DNA of 64,000 bases from Muraenolepis orangiensis (taxonomy: Eukaryota; Chordata; Actinopteri; Gadiformes; Muraenolepididae), in the NCBI GenBank assembly GCA_027704905.1, contig CM051018.1, positions 15,658,028 to 15,722,027 of the forward strand. The letters are read 5' to 3'. This document shows positions 51,326 through 63,537 of the stretch, piece after piece. The translations under genes were made by a program, and so were the position numbers. How positions within the stretch are numbered: the stretch's first letter is position 1; every line of letters begins with the position of its first letter. The notes beneath the pieces were generated by a model. The model was not told where the DNA came from. It did no database searches and saw nothing but the letters and a program-made list of their open reading frames with translations.

Positions 51326-51705
51326 ACTTCGCCTCGCACCACCGCCACCACCACCACCACCACCACTGCTCCTCCTCCCACCACCACCACTGCTCCTCCT
51401 CCCAGCGCCACCACCGCTCCTCCTCCCACTGCCACCACTGCTCCTCCTCCCACTGCCACCACTGCTCCTCCTCCCAGCGCCACCACCGCTCCTCCTCCCA
51501 CTGCCACCACTGCTCCTCCTCCCACTGCCACCACTGCACCTCCTCCCAGCGCCACCACTGCTCCTCCTCCCAGCGCCACCACTGCTCCTCCTCCCAGCGC
51601 CACCACTGCTCCTCCTCCCAGCGCCACCACTGCTCCTCCTCCCAGCGCCATGGCTCTGTCCGTATCTGGAGGCACCTTATTGTTCACTGTGATCCTCATC
51701 AGCAG
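51326..51705 (+). CDS. Candidate exon: mucin-like TTAPPPSA repeats plus TM segment
   Basis: Starting after TTTCAGATAG, one frame is open for 126 codons to a strong donor (CAG/GTAAGA). It begins TSPRTTATTTTTTTA and has about 12 copies of an 8-residue unit, APPPSATT or APPPTATT, dense in O-glycosylation-type Thr and Ser. It ends SAMALSVSGGTLLFTVILIS, a 19-residue hydrophobic run. The base changes among 24-bp copies are synonymous or Ser/Thr swaps in this frame (ACC/ACT, GCT/GCA, AGC/ACT) but give A/L, P/L and L/H changes in the overlapping Leu/Pro frame, which also stops before the donor. The acceptor is preceded by a good pyrimidine tract (TGCTCTCTGTTTCAG). The first AG would place TAG in frame, so the second AG, four bases on, must be used. 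It could instead be a non-coding minisatellite. Confidence 0.4.
51350..51649 (+). repeat. 24-bp minisatellite, about 12 copies
   Basis: Unit CAGCGCCACCACTGCTCCTC plus CTCC, with CACTGCC and CACCGCT variants. The period is a multiple of 3, so all plus frames and one minus frame stay open across it. Confidence 0.95.
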
Positions 51706-51978
51706 GTAAGATACCCGTGGGCTTGACAGTGACGGGGGAAAAGTATTGTGTGTGTGTATGTATATAAATATATAAAAAATATAAAAAATACAACACTCCG
51801 GATCCGTATCCTAGGAGTACAGTCTCACCAGGCGGGGCGGGGGGGGTGGGGGGTGGGGTGGGGGTGGGACAGAGAGATAGAACGTGGTGTTGTCTCGTGC
51901 CTGTTCATCAGCAAACGGCGCGTGGGTTGCTTTGAAGGAGAGAGAGGGGAAATAACAATAAAAAAAATGGAAAGGAAA

Positions 51979-51980
<2 letters not shown>

Positions 51981-52018
<38 letters not shown>

Positions 52019-52021
52019 TGT
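51981..52021. repeat. (GT)n microsatellite
   Basis: About 20 GT units with one GG slip. Nearby 52100-52160 and 52415-52440 hold C-rich and G-rich tracts. Confidence 0.95.
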
Positions 52022-53056
52022 AGAAAGCAGATAGCAATCGTGAATTGCTCACACCGGTTTTGGGTTATATAGCGAAACGAAGGCCATCAATACTCCATAA
52101 CAGGGCCTCTCCCTCCCACACACACCTACACCCCATCAAACCACCACCACCGCCCCCAAGAAGATTTGCTCCAATTGTATTCAATTCACGCTGGCAGTCT
52201 GGCAGGGCTGTATGCGCCACAGCCGCCGACCGCAGCATCCCAAACCGGCATAATAAACTCATTAGGGGGGAATCGTGTGGCGAGAATAATAAGGCGGTTT
52301 TCTTTTTTCACGTTCGCACGGCGAAGTAAGAAAATGAACCTCTCCGCTGGTGGCCAGTCTCGCTGCGTGGGATAGATTTGGAATGCAAAAAAACAACAAC
52401 ACAAAACCCCTAAGGGGTGGGGGGTGGGGGGTGGGGGGGGGATGCTCATCTCCCAAACGGAAAGGGAAGGTCGTATAATAGAAGCTCTCAAGGTTTGTTG
52501 GTATATGGGGGGATCTTACCTGATCTACTGTATGTTGTGCAGTCCTACGACGGCTGTTTGTTCATAGGGCTCACATGCTCTCCCTGAACCAATGTATCTC
52601 TGAGAGATCGGATATTTACTAGACACTGTCGACTCATTTAACGCAAAGCAATTTGTATTGCTGCTTTGCACGAAAAACGCTCTGTCAATAAATATTGATT
52701 TGAATGATGAAGGGTAAAAATCTATGCACCTACATACATAGACCATGGCAAAATAATCCTTGCGTGGGTCATGAAGATGACCGACAGGCTGTCAAATTAG
52801 CGCACTGTCGCACTATTAAATTCACATCCATCACCGTTATCCGAAATCCTTGATGGCCCCTTTGACTCGTAACTAGTTTAAACGGGTTTAATGAATCTCT
52901 CAGGGGCCGATGACACTTTTTTCAGGCTGTAAAAAGCAAGGTGCATGGCACTGTCCGTTGGTTGAAGCCTAGGAAAATGCTAAACAGGGCTTTTTTTTTA
53001 CCATGGAACAAATACATCTAAACCTACAACAATGACGTTGATGAATTTTCTTCTAG

Positions 53057-53123
53057 AAAGACAAGGTGCTCAAGGCAGACAAGTGTTTGTAGTCATCGTC
53101 GTCCCCACCCCCTCAGCGGCTGA
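53057..53123 (+). CDS. Candidate last exon: basic cytoplasmic tail
   Basis: Follows a textbook acceptor (TGAATTTTCTTCTAG). Spliced to 51705 in phase 2, the split codon becomes Arg. The frame then reads KTRCSRQTSVCSHRRPHPLS, G, and TGA at 53121-53123. A short tail with 6 basic residues right after a hydrophobic segment fits the positive-inside rule for a type I protein. The nearest AATAAA on the plus strand is about 0.6 kb downstream (near 53722). Support is structural only. Confidence 0.3.
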
Positions 53124-54300
53124 AAAGCTTCCCCCTCAGATGTCACAGTTATGGGCGTAACCTACGGCCTTTGACGCGGGTGGAAGCTACCGGAGCACGA
53201 GAAATTGAGCTCAGGTCTCCGGGGGTCATAGGGGTCACAGCGGCCGACTTAATAATGGACAATAGTTGTACATTAATCTGCACTGAACTGGGTCCTTAAG
53301 GACCCAGGTCCTTATGGTGTAGGTGGCTTTTGTTCGCGAGTCACCCTGCTGTTGAAAGCCAAGGCGGCGAGTCTACCGTGAGAGAATAACCCCCCCCCCC
53401 CCCCCATTCATTCAGCTCTCATGTTTCTGTGAGACCTCCAGCATCACGGTACATTCGGCCGCTTTGCCTCTTCACAGTCAACGGAACAAAGCAAGGGGGG
53501 GGGGGTGTCATTCAAGTGGAAAAGGGCCATGGATCACAGCTGAGTATGTCAAAGTCATAGTAACAAAGATAACAGAGCTTTTGAATTCATTCACCCATCT
53601 GCTACATTACGCCGTGGTGCTGTCTGGCAGGCATGTTGACTGAGTGCTGAATGTGTCGTATGCCCATAGGCAGGGTTCGTCTATTGGTTTGAATTGCATT
53701 TAATGTCTTTACCAAACTTGTAATAAAACGGGATAAAATACTACAGAACGAAAGAAAAAAAAGCAATTATGAAAGTGAAAGTCAACAAAGCAACCAAGGC
53801 ATATCAAAATACAATACTTAAGGGAACTAGCCCAAGTAGCAGAAAGTACAAAATTCTAATACTAATTAGGAATAAAAACAAAATATGTGTGCTCTCATCC
53901 GAGATTAATTATGTCCGACAGTCTAAACATATTTGTTTCTCATCTGTATAACTTTGGATTTAGTGTTTGAGTTAATAACCTAAATGAACAAGCTTAAATT
54001 TGTTATTTTGCTCACCAGGAAAGCATCAACATTACCAGACACACATTCATTACACAGTTTATTAACACACTGCCTTATATCCTCTCAGATACTCTGTATA
54101 CCACTTGGATTATGTTTGGTATGATCCAAAATGCAGCGACCAATTATCGACGGTATGGACGACGGTGATGACGATCATGCCCGTTGTACGACTTGAAGGC
54201 GGGTGATAGTCCACATGTGCAGTACCGTGTGAAGAGTGTGACGTTGGCTCGGAACTCGGATCCCTAAAGTTTATATATTTATAGTTGACATATTTATTGT
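53124..54300. other. No gene recognised
   Basis: Mostly unique sequence with poly-C at 53391-53405 and poly-G at 53496-53506. If the mucin-like gene is real, its 3' UTR would lie here. Confidence 0.5.
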
Positions 54301-54309
54301 TTACAGACC

Positions 54310-54720
54310 TGTATGATAGTCATGTACATGTTTACTGTACTTAGTAGTAAACTTCCCTGCTCACTACCTGCTGTATATACATTTATATATATTTATCTTT
54401 TGATACAACTGCATACCCCCTGCTCACTACCTGTTTACACTTGTATACTTACCTTGTATAAATATATACCTATAATTCTGCACATATCTCATACCTACTC
54501 TATCAGTTATTTTATACCTGTTTTTAGTAGTATTTTTTTTTGTAGACTGTTTTTACATATTATTCAACAACTGTACATTATATATTACCAGGCACTTTAC
54601 TGCAACATTTGCACTCTGATTAGATGCCAAATTCCTTTCACTGTACTGTACTTCTGTGCTGTGCAATGACAATACATTTGAATCTAATCTAATGTAATCT
54701 AATCTAAACTAACGTTCACC
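54310..54720 (+). mobile_element. LINE family A 3' end, TCTAA tail
   Basis: Has TTCTGCACATATCTCATACC, TTACTGCAACATTTGCACTC, AGATGCCAAATTCCTTTCAC and AATCTAATCTAATGTAATCT, the same 3' UTR as the element at 17885-20770. Copies at 12180 and 24530 belong to the same family. Confidence 0.75.
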
Positions 54721-57700
54721 TCCAAGCAGCACACCATTTGGTTCCCCCCTTCTCCATGTGGGTTGTAAGAGAGGAGGCTCAGAGTTCATGCTAGAGGCAG
54801 CACAATGAGGTGTCATCCCGCCCTGGCAGAATGGGATGTGACCCGTGTGAAGTTACCGCTTGACGAGCAAACAAAAGACAAACAGTTGAGGTCCAGTGGT
54901 TAAAAAATCGGAGTGAAAATTGAAAACAGATGTGCTTTTCTGCAATGCTACCTGTGAATAATATAGGCTATACTCTAAGCTCTTTATACTGTATTCTACT
55001 TCTCTGTACTGTATTTTACTTTCTCTTTTTACTTTATTTAAATAAGGCCAACTATACAGGTAAATACCTACACTACACGCTTAGCTGCGCTGTGTGATTC
55101 CGTCAAATATTTCAGGGCCTTTGCCATGTGGGTAAATGTGTTGAGATCAGAAGAATGCGCTATCTGAAGCTAACGAATATAGGCTGCCTTCAAAGGTGGC
55201 TGAATATGAAAATTATTCAAATGCGTGCCTAGAGTGCTAAAAATAGATTAAATCCTCCAATCCTCCATCATGATGATGATGTATTTGAGTGAAGACGTGG
55301 TCGTTTTTCCACAGATGGCATTGGCCTTCCACAAGACGCACTGGCTTGGTGTAATGTGTGTGTCCTTTGTTCCGTTCCATTTATTAGTTCCTGAAGTCAG
55401 GAATTCCACGAATTCCACCGCAGAGCATTAGCATGAATAATCCAATGATCATATATTATAAGAATTAGCATTAACTGTCTGGTCTTCCTTTGGAAACCGT
55501 GAAACCTCCATACGTTAGCTTCGGTGTGAGTGCTCGGTGGTTGCTAGTCACGGTCCAATCAAAACAGACAAGGGCCGGGAGTCTCTCTTTTCATGGTTGT
55601 TATTTCATCGTTTGCCTTGATATACGCACTGCAGTGCAATCCCATGCAATCCAAGCCAATTCCGTAGCCCCGACACAATGTCGTATATTTCTGCATGGAG
55701 GACAGCTCTACAGAAATGCATGAATGCTGAAGATCCTATGCGCAATGTCACCAAAGATATGCAGCCGAAAAAACAGAACCTCCATATTGTTAAATGTAAA
55801 TATGACCGCCTATATTATGGCTATGTAAAAGAAAGCCTTTTTTTAACACGACACCACCACCGGTTCCTCTTTAACATACTATTGATTTATTTTTTTGGAG
55901 TGGGCAGATTTCATGCTTGACTCCAGCTGACAAATCTGCCAAATGCTCCCACTTAAAGTTGAAGTACAGTGTTATATATTTATATTATATTCAAAGTGAT
56001 GGACAACAGGATCTAAAAAAATGTAAAAATAACCATAACACAGAGGGATGAATATCTCGAATATCACGAATATCTCCTGAGGGGAAATGGCAGAAAGTAT
56101 GTTGATATAAGTCTTAACATAAGCTCATAAACTCCGATTTGGAGCAACTCATAAACAGTTTTGTGTGGTTTGCACTTCCTCAAAGTCTGAAAAACCCATA
56201 GCTTCATTCAGCGGCACCGCTGGCGAAATGTTGAAAGGTCATTGGTTACGTTCTGCCAATGCGAGTGTACAGCAGTTGGGACACCTGCTCCGGCTACATA
56301 GACAGGAGGGTAAATATTCACCCATTCAATTGGCTTGACGGAATAGAAGGAAATCGATAGAGTGAAATGATGTGAGATTGCAATGGATGTCACGGAACAC
56401 CATTTTCTGATGCTTAATTATGCACACCGTAGTAACGTAATTAGAATCAAATTATGGATTTCTTCTTACATCTGAATATGGTGCTTTTTCCCCCACAATA
56501 TATCCTATATTTTCATAGTAGTTTTGCATCATTTGGTTAGCTCTTATAGTTGAAAACCATGAATGGCAAAAAAATAGTTGGACCTTGAAGATATATTTAA
56601 AATCAAAAATGTCCCGTACAAAATCATGAAATGACCTCGATAGCGAGATATCAGAGAAAGAGGAAACTATGAATACTGGCTTCTCCGACAATGTTCTCCT
56701 TTGGAATGTCCATGCCGGGCCATTTTAAACGCTATTTAAACGTACCGTTGTTACATAATAGCACCTTAAATTGGAAAACCTTTCCCGTTGGTTTGTTACA
56801 AAAAATTTAAGATGACGGGCTCAAGACCTTTAAAGACGACATTTGAATGGCAGGGCAGGCTCTATTATTTTCGTTATCTGGAATCAGCAAAACGCACAGT
56901 CAACTTTGGTGCCGTAGACCTTCATTGTTGCTCAAAAGTCCTGTAAAACAAGTCACCAATCAGTTCTGTTACTTCCTGTTCACGTCAACCAACGGAAATG
57001 TGTGTGAGTAGTCCACTTCCCCTTTAAATATGTTTGATTGATGTGATTTGAACTCTTACGTTAAAGTATGGGGAGGCTTGGTCTAGTGCACAAGGCCACC
57101 AGACCAAAGTCAATACGCAAAGTTTCAATCTAACAAAGTGTCAGGTTTGTTAAACATACATGATATAAGAAGGTTATTCTACAAATCTGTATCCTTCCAC
57201 TTCCACAGCCCAGAAGCTGGTTCTAGCCTAAATGGCCCCTGGTACCCGTGGGTTGTCAAAAGCTATTTGAAAGTGTTGTATGGATCTCTTCTATTTACCT
57301 CAATTCATCTCCTCCCCTGCTTGTTATCAACTAATGCTGAGAAATCTATTTGCTTCACAGCTTTGAAGACTTTATGTCCCTCTGGTACTCCAATTAGCAT
57401 TTTCCTAAATTCAACACAGGCAATTGCAGAGACAGGCTATTGCATACATTGATTTACTTCTTACCATACTGTATTTCCTACAGCAGTTTTAAAAACAAAA
57501 GTCAGTAGTTTGAAAATCAAGGCTATTTCTCTGTCATTTATATCTATGTTTTCTATTATGAATGTCTGTCTGTCCTGTCTGGTATGTATGTATCTCCTTA
57601 TTCATGCTACAGATTATAATTATAATTATAACGTGGTGAATTAAAGACACGACCACCCATGTTGTTGTGTTGCGTGTGTCTGATAAGGAGCAGCAGCACT

Positions 57701-60688
57701 CCTCTCTATAGACACTATCGTTTGGTCAATATTTCTCCACAATAAGCAAATTCCAAAGTACCCTGCCACAAAAAAAACCCCAATTCAACTAGGATTGGGA
57801 CACGCTTTTCATTGCACTTGAACAAAAAAGGCATTCTGATTCTGATTCTAACATTTCTCTCTAAATGGATGTTTAGAAGTGTATACTGCTAGCTATACAC
57901 GAGCACGTCACTCACGCCGGAGCTCGGTGTGGGTGTAAAGCACATGGACTGTATAAAATACAGATTCATACTGACTTTCGACCTTTTGTAAATTTGTGGA
58001 AACTATCATGGACATTAAAACTAAATGTATTTATTGCATCCCTACTCTGCCACACATTAGATCAAAACCGATTCTCTTAACACAGCTACCACCACAAATC
58101 TAATGTAATTGTGTGGTGGATTGCCGAGGACCCTAGGAAGTGCAGCAGTATCGAGTGTGAAGTGTGGATGTGAGAAGAACAGAGAAGAGACGAAAGCTAC
58201 GAGCTGCAATACCGGCGGCCAAGCAATCCGCCCGTTCCCGAACAGGCCGCTTTGAACGGGCACTGCCCTTGTTAAGTCAAATAGGAAAGCTGTTACACGC
58301 AACCCAGCTGGCATTCCATCCATTCTGGGTGAGTTTAGTCAGTGAATGTGTTTTAGTTTCATCATATGATTTCACAGTGTAAGCGCCACTCATGAGGCGC
58401 TACACTAGGGCTTTGCCTGTAGTTGGGACCGTGTGCCCTAAGGAACTCCTGCCCGTTCTCTGTTCCTCTGCTTGTTTATTCAAAGTTTATTCATACGAAA
58501 CGTGTCTAGTGTCTAAACGTGTTCTCACTGTCTAATTCTGTCATCACACTCGAAACCCGACATTCAACACGGTGTGACGTCAACATCTGTTATCTTCTGC
58601 ATCCGCGGTTGACGCTCTGTGTCACACTCGACATTGCATTTCCTCGGGCCATGTGCAATACACAGAGCAGGTGTGAAGTCGAGAGGATGAACGGTTGTCA
58701 AGAATGCCGAAGGATAGACATACTTTATATACATACATACAGAGACTCCTCTAATTCTATAGTAAGAAGACCTTGTCATCTCGGGGGCATCTGCATTGAG
58801 CGCTGGTTCCTCTAGGGCCGATGTCAGATCCCTTGGTGTGGCAGTAGGCACACATATAGCATTCCTCCACTCACAGTCACCATGATGGAGAGATTCATGT
58901 TAATTAAACCTTTCGTGAAGTTCTTGCAATCTACAAGGCAACAAAGAGAAAGAACAAACTTGCTCCTGGGGCTCTAGCAGCCAATGTCATGATTATCAAA
59001 GCCGGAAATTGAAACGTTAAGAAATAGTGGCAGTGTTTTCAGTATGTTTTTTATCTCCTGTGTTAGAAAGATGTGATTTGAGATGCTCTTTAAATCAGAT
59101 TGCCTGAGCGTTGAGATGTGTGTTCCTTGTAGGTCACCACTGCTGCCAGGCTTCTAGTTACTGATGGTTTCATGATAATGTCTGGAAGCGGAGACAGGAA
59201 CTGGATGGATATCTGAACGCCAATTGAATGTGTAATTGTGTGTGTCGTGTATCTTTGGACACCAGTTCAATGTGACTGCTCCCCAAGGCCGTAGCCATGG
59301 AGTCAACATTGGGGGAAGGACCAAATCTGCCAGGGCCTCTGTTCATTTTAAATACATTTTCAATGTAATTTGCTCTATAATGATGCATTTTAATGCACTC
59401 TGGCACCTTATTTACATAAGGTGGTTTACTTCCAACATTAATCATGAATTGTGGTGTTAAAATGATTAGTAGTCGTACAGTGATGAACATTGCAGCTACC
59501 CACAGCTGCTGAGGGCGAAGATTTTGAGCATATTTGAATACATATATAAATAATATATATATAATATATATTATAGTTAAGGCCCTGCTGACCTCTTTTT
59601 AACATAATTTCCAATATCCAAAAGGAAGTGCTGTAAATATGTACTGCATAATTTATCATCAGTTGGATGATAAATAACTGTTTATATTTCACACCTGGAT
59701 TCACCTGATTTGCATTGCCCACTCATGAGCGAACGTGATTAGCTCAGTTATCGTCTTGTTGTCTTCTCTGGATTGGTAATGCTTCAACTTCAACTCCAAG
59801 CACGCTTCACAGTTGATTTACCAACAATGTAAAGCGTTGAAAACAGAGCCCGGTATCTGATGAGAATCTAACACAAGCAACAACAAAGACAGGAGCAACC
59901 GGTCATCGGGTCCTGGATCCAAAGGCAATTGTTACCCCCTGAATGTCCTCCTCGAATCATACAACCAATTACCTTCTGGTTCCACCATTCAGGAGATGCG
60001 TGTTGTCTTGTAATGGAGGCGCTCAGACGAGACCATCTTGACTGCCAGCTTTAAAGATAACCTAAATGACTCCCTGGAAATATCCCACATTAGGACTTGC
60101 TTCTCATGTTAAATCGAACCCTGGCATTGCAATGAGTATTCGTATTTGAAACAGATTCTAAATCGTTGCAGTGGCGATCAAAATATCAACAAAAATGTGC
60201 ACATCTTTCTGGCGAGTGTCAATCAAATGGGGAAGGAATTGTCATTAAGTGAGGAGGAGGATAAAGGAGGATTCCTCGGAGTTAGCCTATTAGGGAGGCT
60301 CTGCACATATCAAATCAATCCCTGAAGCCGGGGCCACGGCCCAGACTGTGGTGAGCGAGGAGGCGGACGCACACACCAGATCCATACCCGTCAGAGGTAG
60401 GATTCTCTGGTGAGCAATACCGGGTCGCTCAGTCACTCTGACATTTCCTGGACCAATAACCAATATATTTGACTCTGTTTATTTGTCCAAATGAGTCCGT
60501 GCTGCTTGTTATTATTTCTCCAGGTGTGCTGCCGGTTGTCCTAGAGTGATATATCATCATGCCGGGCAAACACACATCCGGGCACGGATATTGATCCGCT
60601 ATCGGGATCGTTATTCATTACAGTGGATTGATTTATTTTTCTTTTTTTTCAACTTTTGAAACTCGGGCGCAGACACCGGCGGTGGTGA
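54721..60688. other. No gene recognised; mostly unique AT-rich DNA
   Basis: Few repeats. A LINE family C-like tail (GGCATTCTGATTCTGATTCT) ends near 57850, and an AT-rich (TATA) patch lies at 59540-59580. Open frames up to 106 codons show no domain, composition or splice support. Confidence 0.5.
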
Positions 60689-60862
60689 ATGGATTCCGTC
60701 GCCATGCCAACCGCACATTCCGGGGCTGCTCTGTCTAAAGGGAAGGAGCTGATGTGCACTAGCAACATGTTATACAACAACATGCACAATCCTGAACAGT
60801 TTTCTGCCCTAGCCAATGAACATTCAATACATTCGGATGTTCCACCCGAGGCCCTCCTGTAA
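60689..60862 (+). CDS. 57-codon ORF, unidentified, weak
   Basis: Reads MDSVAMPTAHSGAALSKGKE, then LMCTSNMLYNNMHNPEQFSA, then a short acidic end before TAA. It is not repeat-derived and has a balanced composition, but the ATG context is poor and an open frame of this length is expected by chance. I recognise no family. Confidence 0.12.
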   Translation: MDSVAMPTAHSGAALSKGKELMCTSNMLYNNMHNPEQFSALANEHSIHSDVPPEALL

Positions 60863-62690
60863 TGGGCTTATGTGTTAGGTGTGCAAACATGTACTCGTAA
60901 GCAAATCATCAGTTATTATTATTGTACAACAAACATCGTTTTAGAGTCATTTTTCCCACAATATATATTATATTGAAATTGTACATAATGGCCGCCCACC
61001 AGGAACGTCCACCATCAAAAGTGTAAGTCCAATGTACAGCATGGTGCTGCTGTGGATATATATATAAATAAAATACAAATTTGAATGTGTTTTTTGTTAT
61101 TTTAGATACTGGATAATCAACAGATATTCACACTCTCACTTAGGGATATGAGGCAGTGAACTACAGGCGTCATCACTAGTATGAGTCCGGTGTGTCTAGC
61201 GTGTGTAGTATACCTTGAAAATATGTCTTAACAAATACACTCGTTCAAAATACTTTTTGCGTTTACGTGGAAGAAATGCGCTTAGAGTTACAAAATGAAC
61301 ACATTTTAACATAACCCTGTCAACACGGGACAATGTTAGCGTGTTGTTAGTGTTTTTATGGTATATTCCTTTGGGTGGCAGCAGAGTTCTATAGCCTCTA
61401 GCCTTTCAGGTAACCACAAAGATGTTGAAGGATTGTGTAGACTAATACAGAATATTTATTTGTATTTTAGTTGGAATGGTTGACCTATTGTATTAAATTA
61501 AGCCAGCTAGCCAAATTAGGTTGATCTAGTTTTCATTCCAAATTAGCCTACTGCTGTCACCTAGTGTTTCGGAATTTCACTCAAAGCCCAATCTTTGTAA
61601 ATCATTATCGTGAAACCAATGTCAAGGTTCCTAATGTTTGATGGCTATAGTTGCCTAGGCTACCAACATACCGTACACTGTTCAACATGAAATAACATTA
61701 CAATTGCTGTTCTGAGATTACTGTAGTCAAGGGAAGTCAAGCAGCATCTGTATACATTTATTTTTTTGAAGATCTTATACATACATATTGTCCTATGTCT
61801 TATTAAAACTGGAATGGTTATTTTCACCTACTTGATGTATGATGTCCGGTCCAATTGAGGTCGAACATGAATTGTCCGACGGAGAATAAAATATTCATGA
61901 TTTACAAATAATTGCGTGGAAAACATTACATTACACATATGAACCTGCACACATGTGCACACACTTGAGAAGCACTTACTCTGTAGGCTAAGCCTGGTTC
62001 TTGTTTACCGCCTGGTTTAAATGAAGCTGTGGTAGGCTACATTGAAGTCCAATATAATATCATGTAACATTAACATGGTCCAACTAATGTGCATCTGAAA
62101 GATGATTTATTAGAGAGAAGCTGCCAGTGGAACATCTGTTTAATGCTTTAATTGAAAGCGTGTAACATTCTGTATTCTTCTGGTGAGAGAAAATAACAAG
62201 CTTCGTAAATGCGAGAGGGACAGCAAATAACAATCATAGCGTTTTCAAGTAGGTAGGTTATTTAATTGATTTCCGGGGGAAATGTGTCTCTGTGTGCATG
62301 TGTCTAAGCTATTGTAATCTAAATGAAAGGGGAACTTTGCTGCTTTTCAACCGGCTTATCATTTAAATGTGGGTAGTATATGCAAATGCACTTTGTTTGC
62401 CTTTCCTTCATGTTGCTTATTGCACCCAGATCTCTACGCTACTTTTATATATGTACGGATGGCGGCGGATTACCTAGGCTTTGACACGTTACAGCGGCCA
62501 TGCTAAGTTGCTAACATTAGGCTACTTACATGTTTCAAATGATAACTTATGTTTGAGGTCGACAGCTAAGACAGCTGTACATTCTATAAATGTCAAATAA
62601 GGAAGGTGGATTAAACCAGACTCACCTCACAAATAGACCTACTTAAGTGTGTTTTTACTGCTAACTTGTAAACCTACTAGCTAATCAATC
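60863..62690. other. No gene recognised
   Basis: Unique AT-rich sequence without supported exons or known repeats. Confidence 0.5.
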
Positions 62691-62729
62691 GTAATGGTGC
62701 CCTCACACCATAGCGTATGCTGAAACCTA

Positions 62730-62925
62730 TGAGTTGCGTGTAAAAAATATTTGTATACGCACCAAACGCGACCAAAACAATTTTGTCAATTTGTAACCTA
62801 TTCGACCTATGGGTTGCATGTGAGTTGCGTGTGAGTTGAGTGCAGAACTTACGAGTTGCGTTTGAGTTGCGTTCAAAACTTACAAGTTGCGTTTGACCTG
62901 CATGCTAGTTGCGTGGTATTTGCGA
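62730..62925 (+). repeat. Degenerate GAGTTGCGTK repeats
   Basis: GAGTTGCGTG/T or close variants occur about eight times, with AACTTACGAGTTGCGTTTGA and AACTTACAAGTTGCGTTTGA as a longer duplicated block. The surroundings (GCACCAAACGCGACCAAAAC, GGCGGCGCAACC) carry the inverted motif CGCAAC, hinting at a transposon end. Confidence 0.6.
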
Positions 62926-63270
62926 ATATCGGTCATGTCACGGTTACGGTGGTTGACAGGGGGCGTGTTCAAGTCGTGTGCGCTGGCGGCGCAACCAAAA
63001 TCCTTTCATGCAAGCTAGGCATTCTTTTTTGGCATTCATTCATTTTCACCGGTGTTATGGACTGGTAGGAAAAAGTCTGCCTCAAAATAAACACCCCCCA
63101 TAAACACCCCCCATAAAACACAAATAAACACAAATATCTCAGAGAATCAGAGAATAGGTCTACCTTGAGAAATGCTTTGTCACAGAACATCTCTCGTCAC
63201 GTCTCACCATGTCTTCATCAGAGGCTCATAAAGAAGAGTGTGAAAGTTGTGGCGGGTGTTAGGCAACATG

Positions 63271-63537
<267 letters not shown>

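Noticed and set aside
51238..51699. Minus-strand frame of AVVALGGG repeats (153 codons) and plus-strand LLLLPAPP frame
   Set aside because: Both are shadows of the 24-bp repeat. Variants are non-conservative in the Leu/Pro frame, neither runs into a credible exon boundary, and the Leu/Pro frame stops before the donor.
57138..57452. 104-codon plus-strand frame
   Set aside because: No domain, no splice or promoter context; composition is like the surrounding AT-rich DNA.
58057..58323. 88-codon minus-strand frame and small CCCGTT/AACGGG inverted repeat
   Set aside because: No family resemblance. The inverted repeat is only 6 bp and expected by chance.
60270..60398. Open stretch EAGATAQTVVSEEADAHTRS ending at GTAGGA
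   Set aside because: It is short, has only a moderate donor and no clear acceptor, and has no recognisable family.
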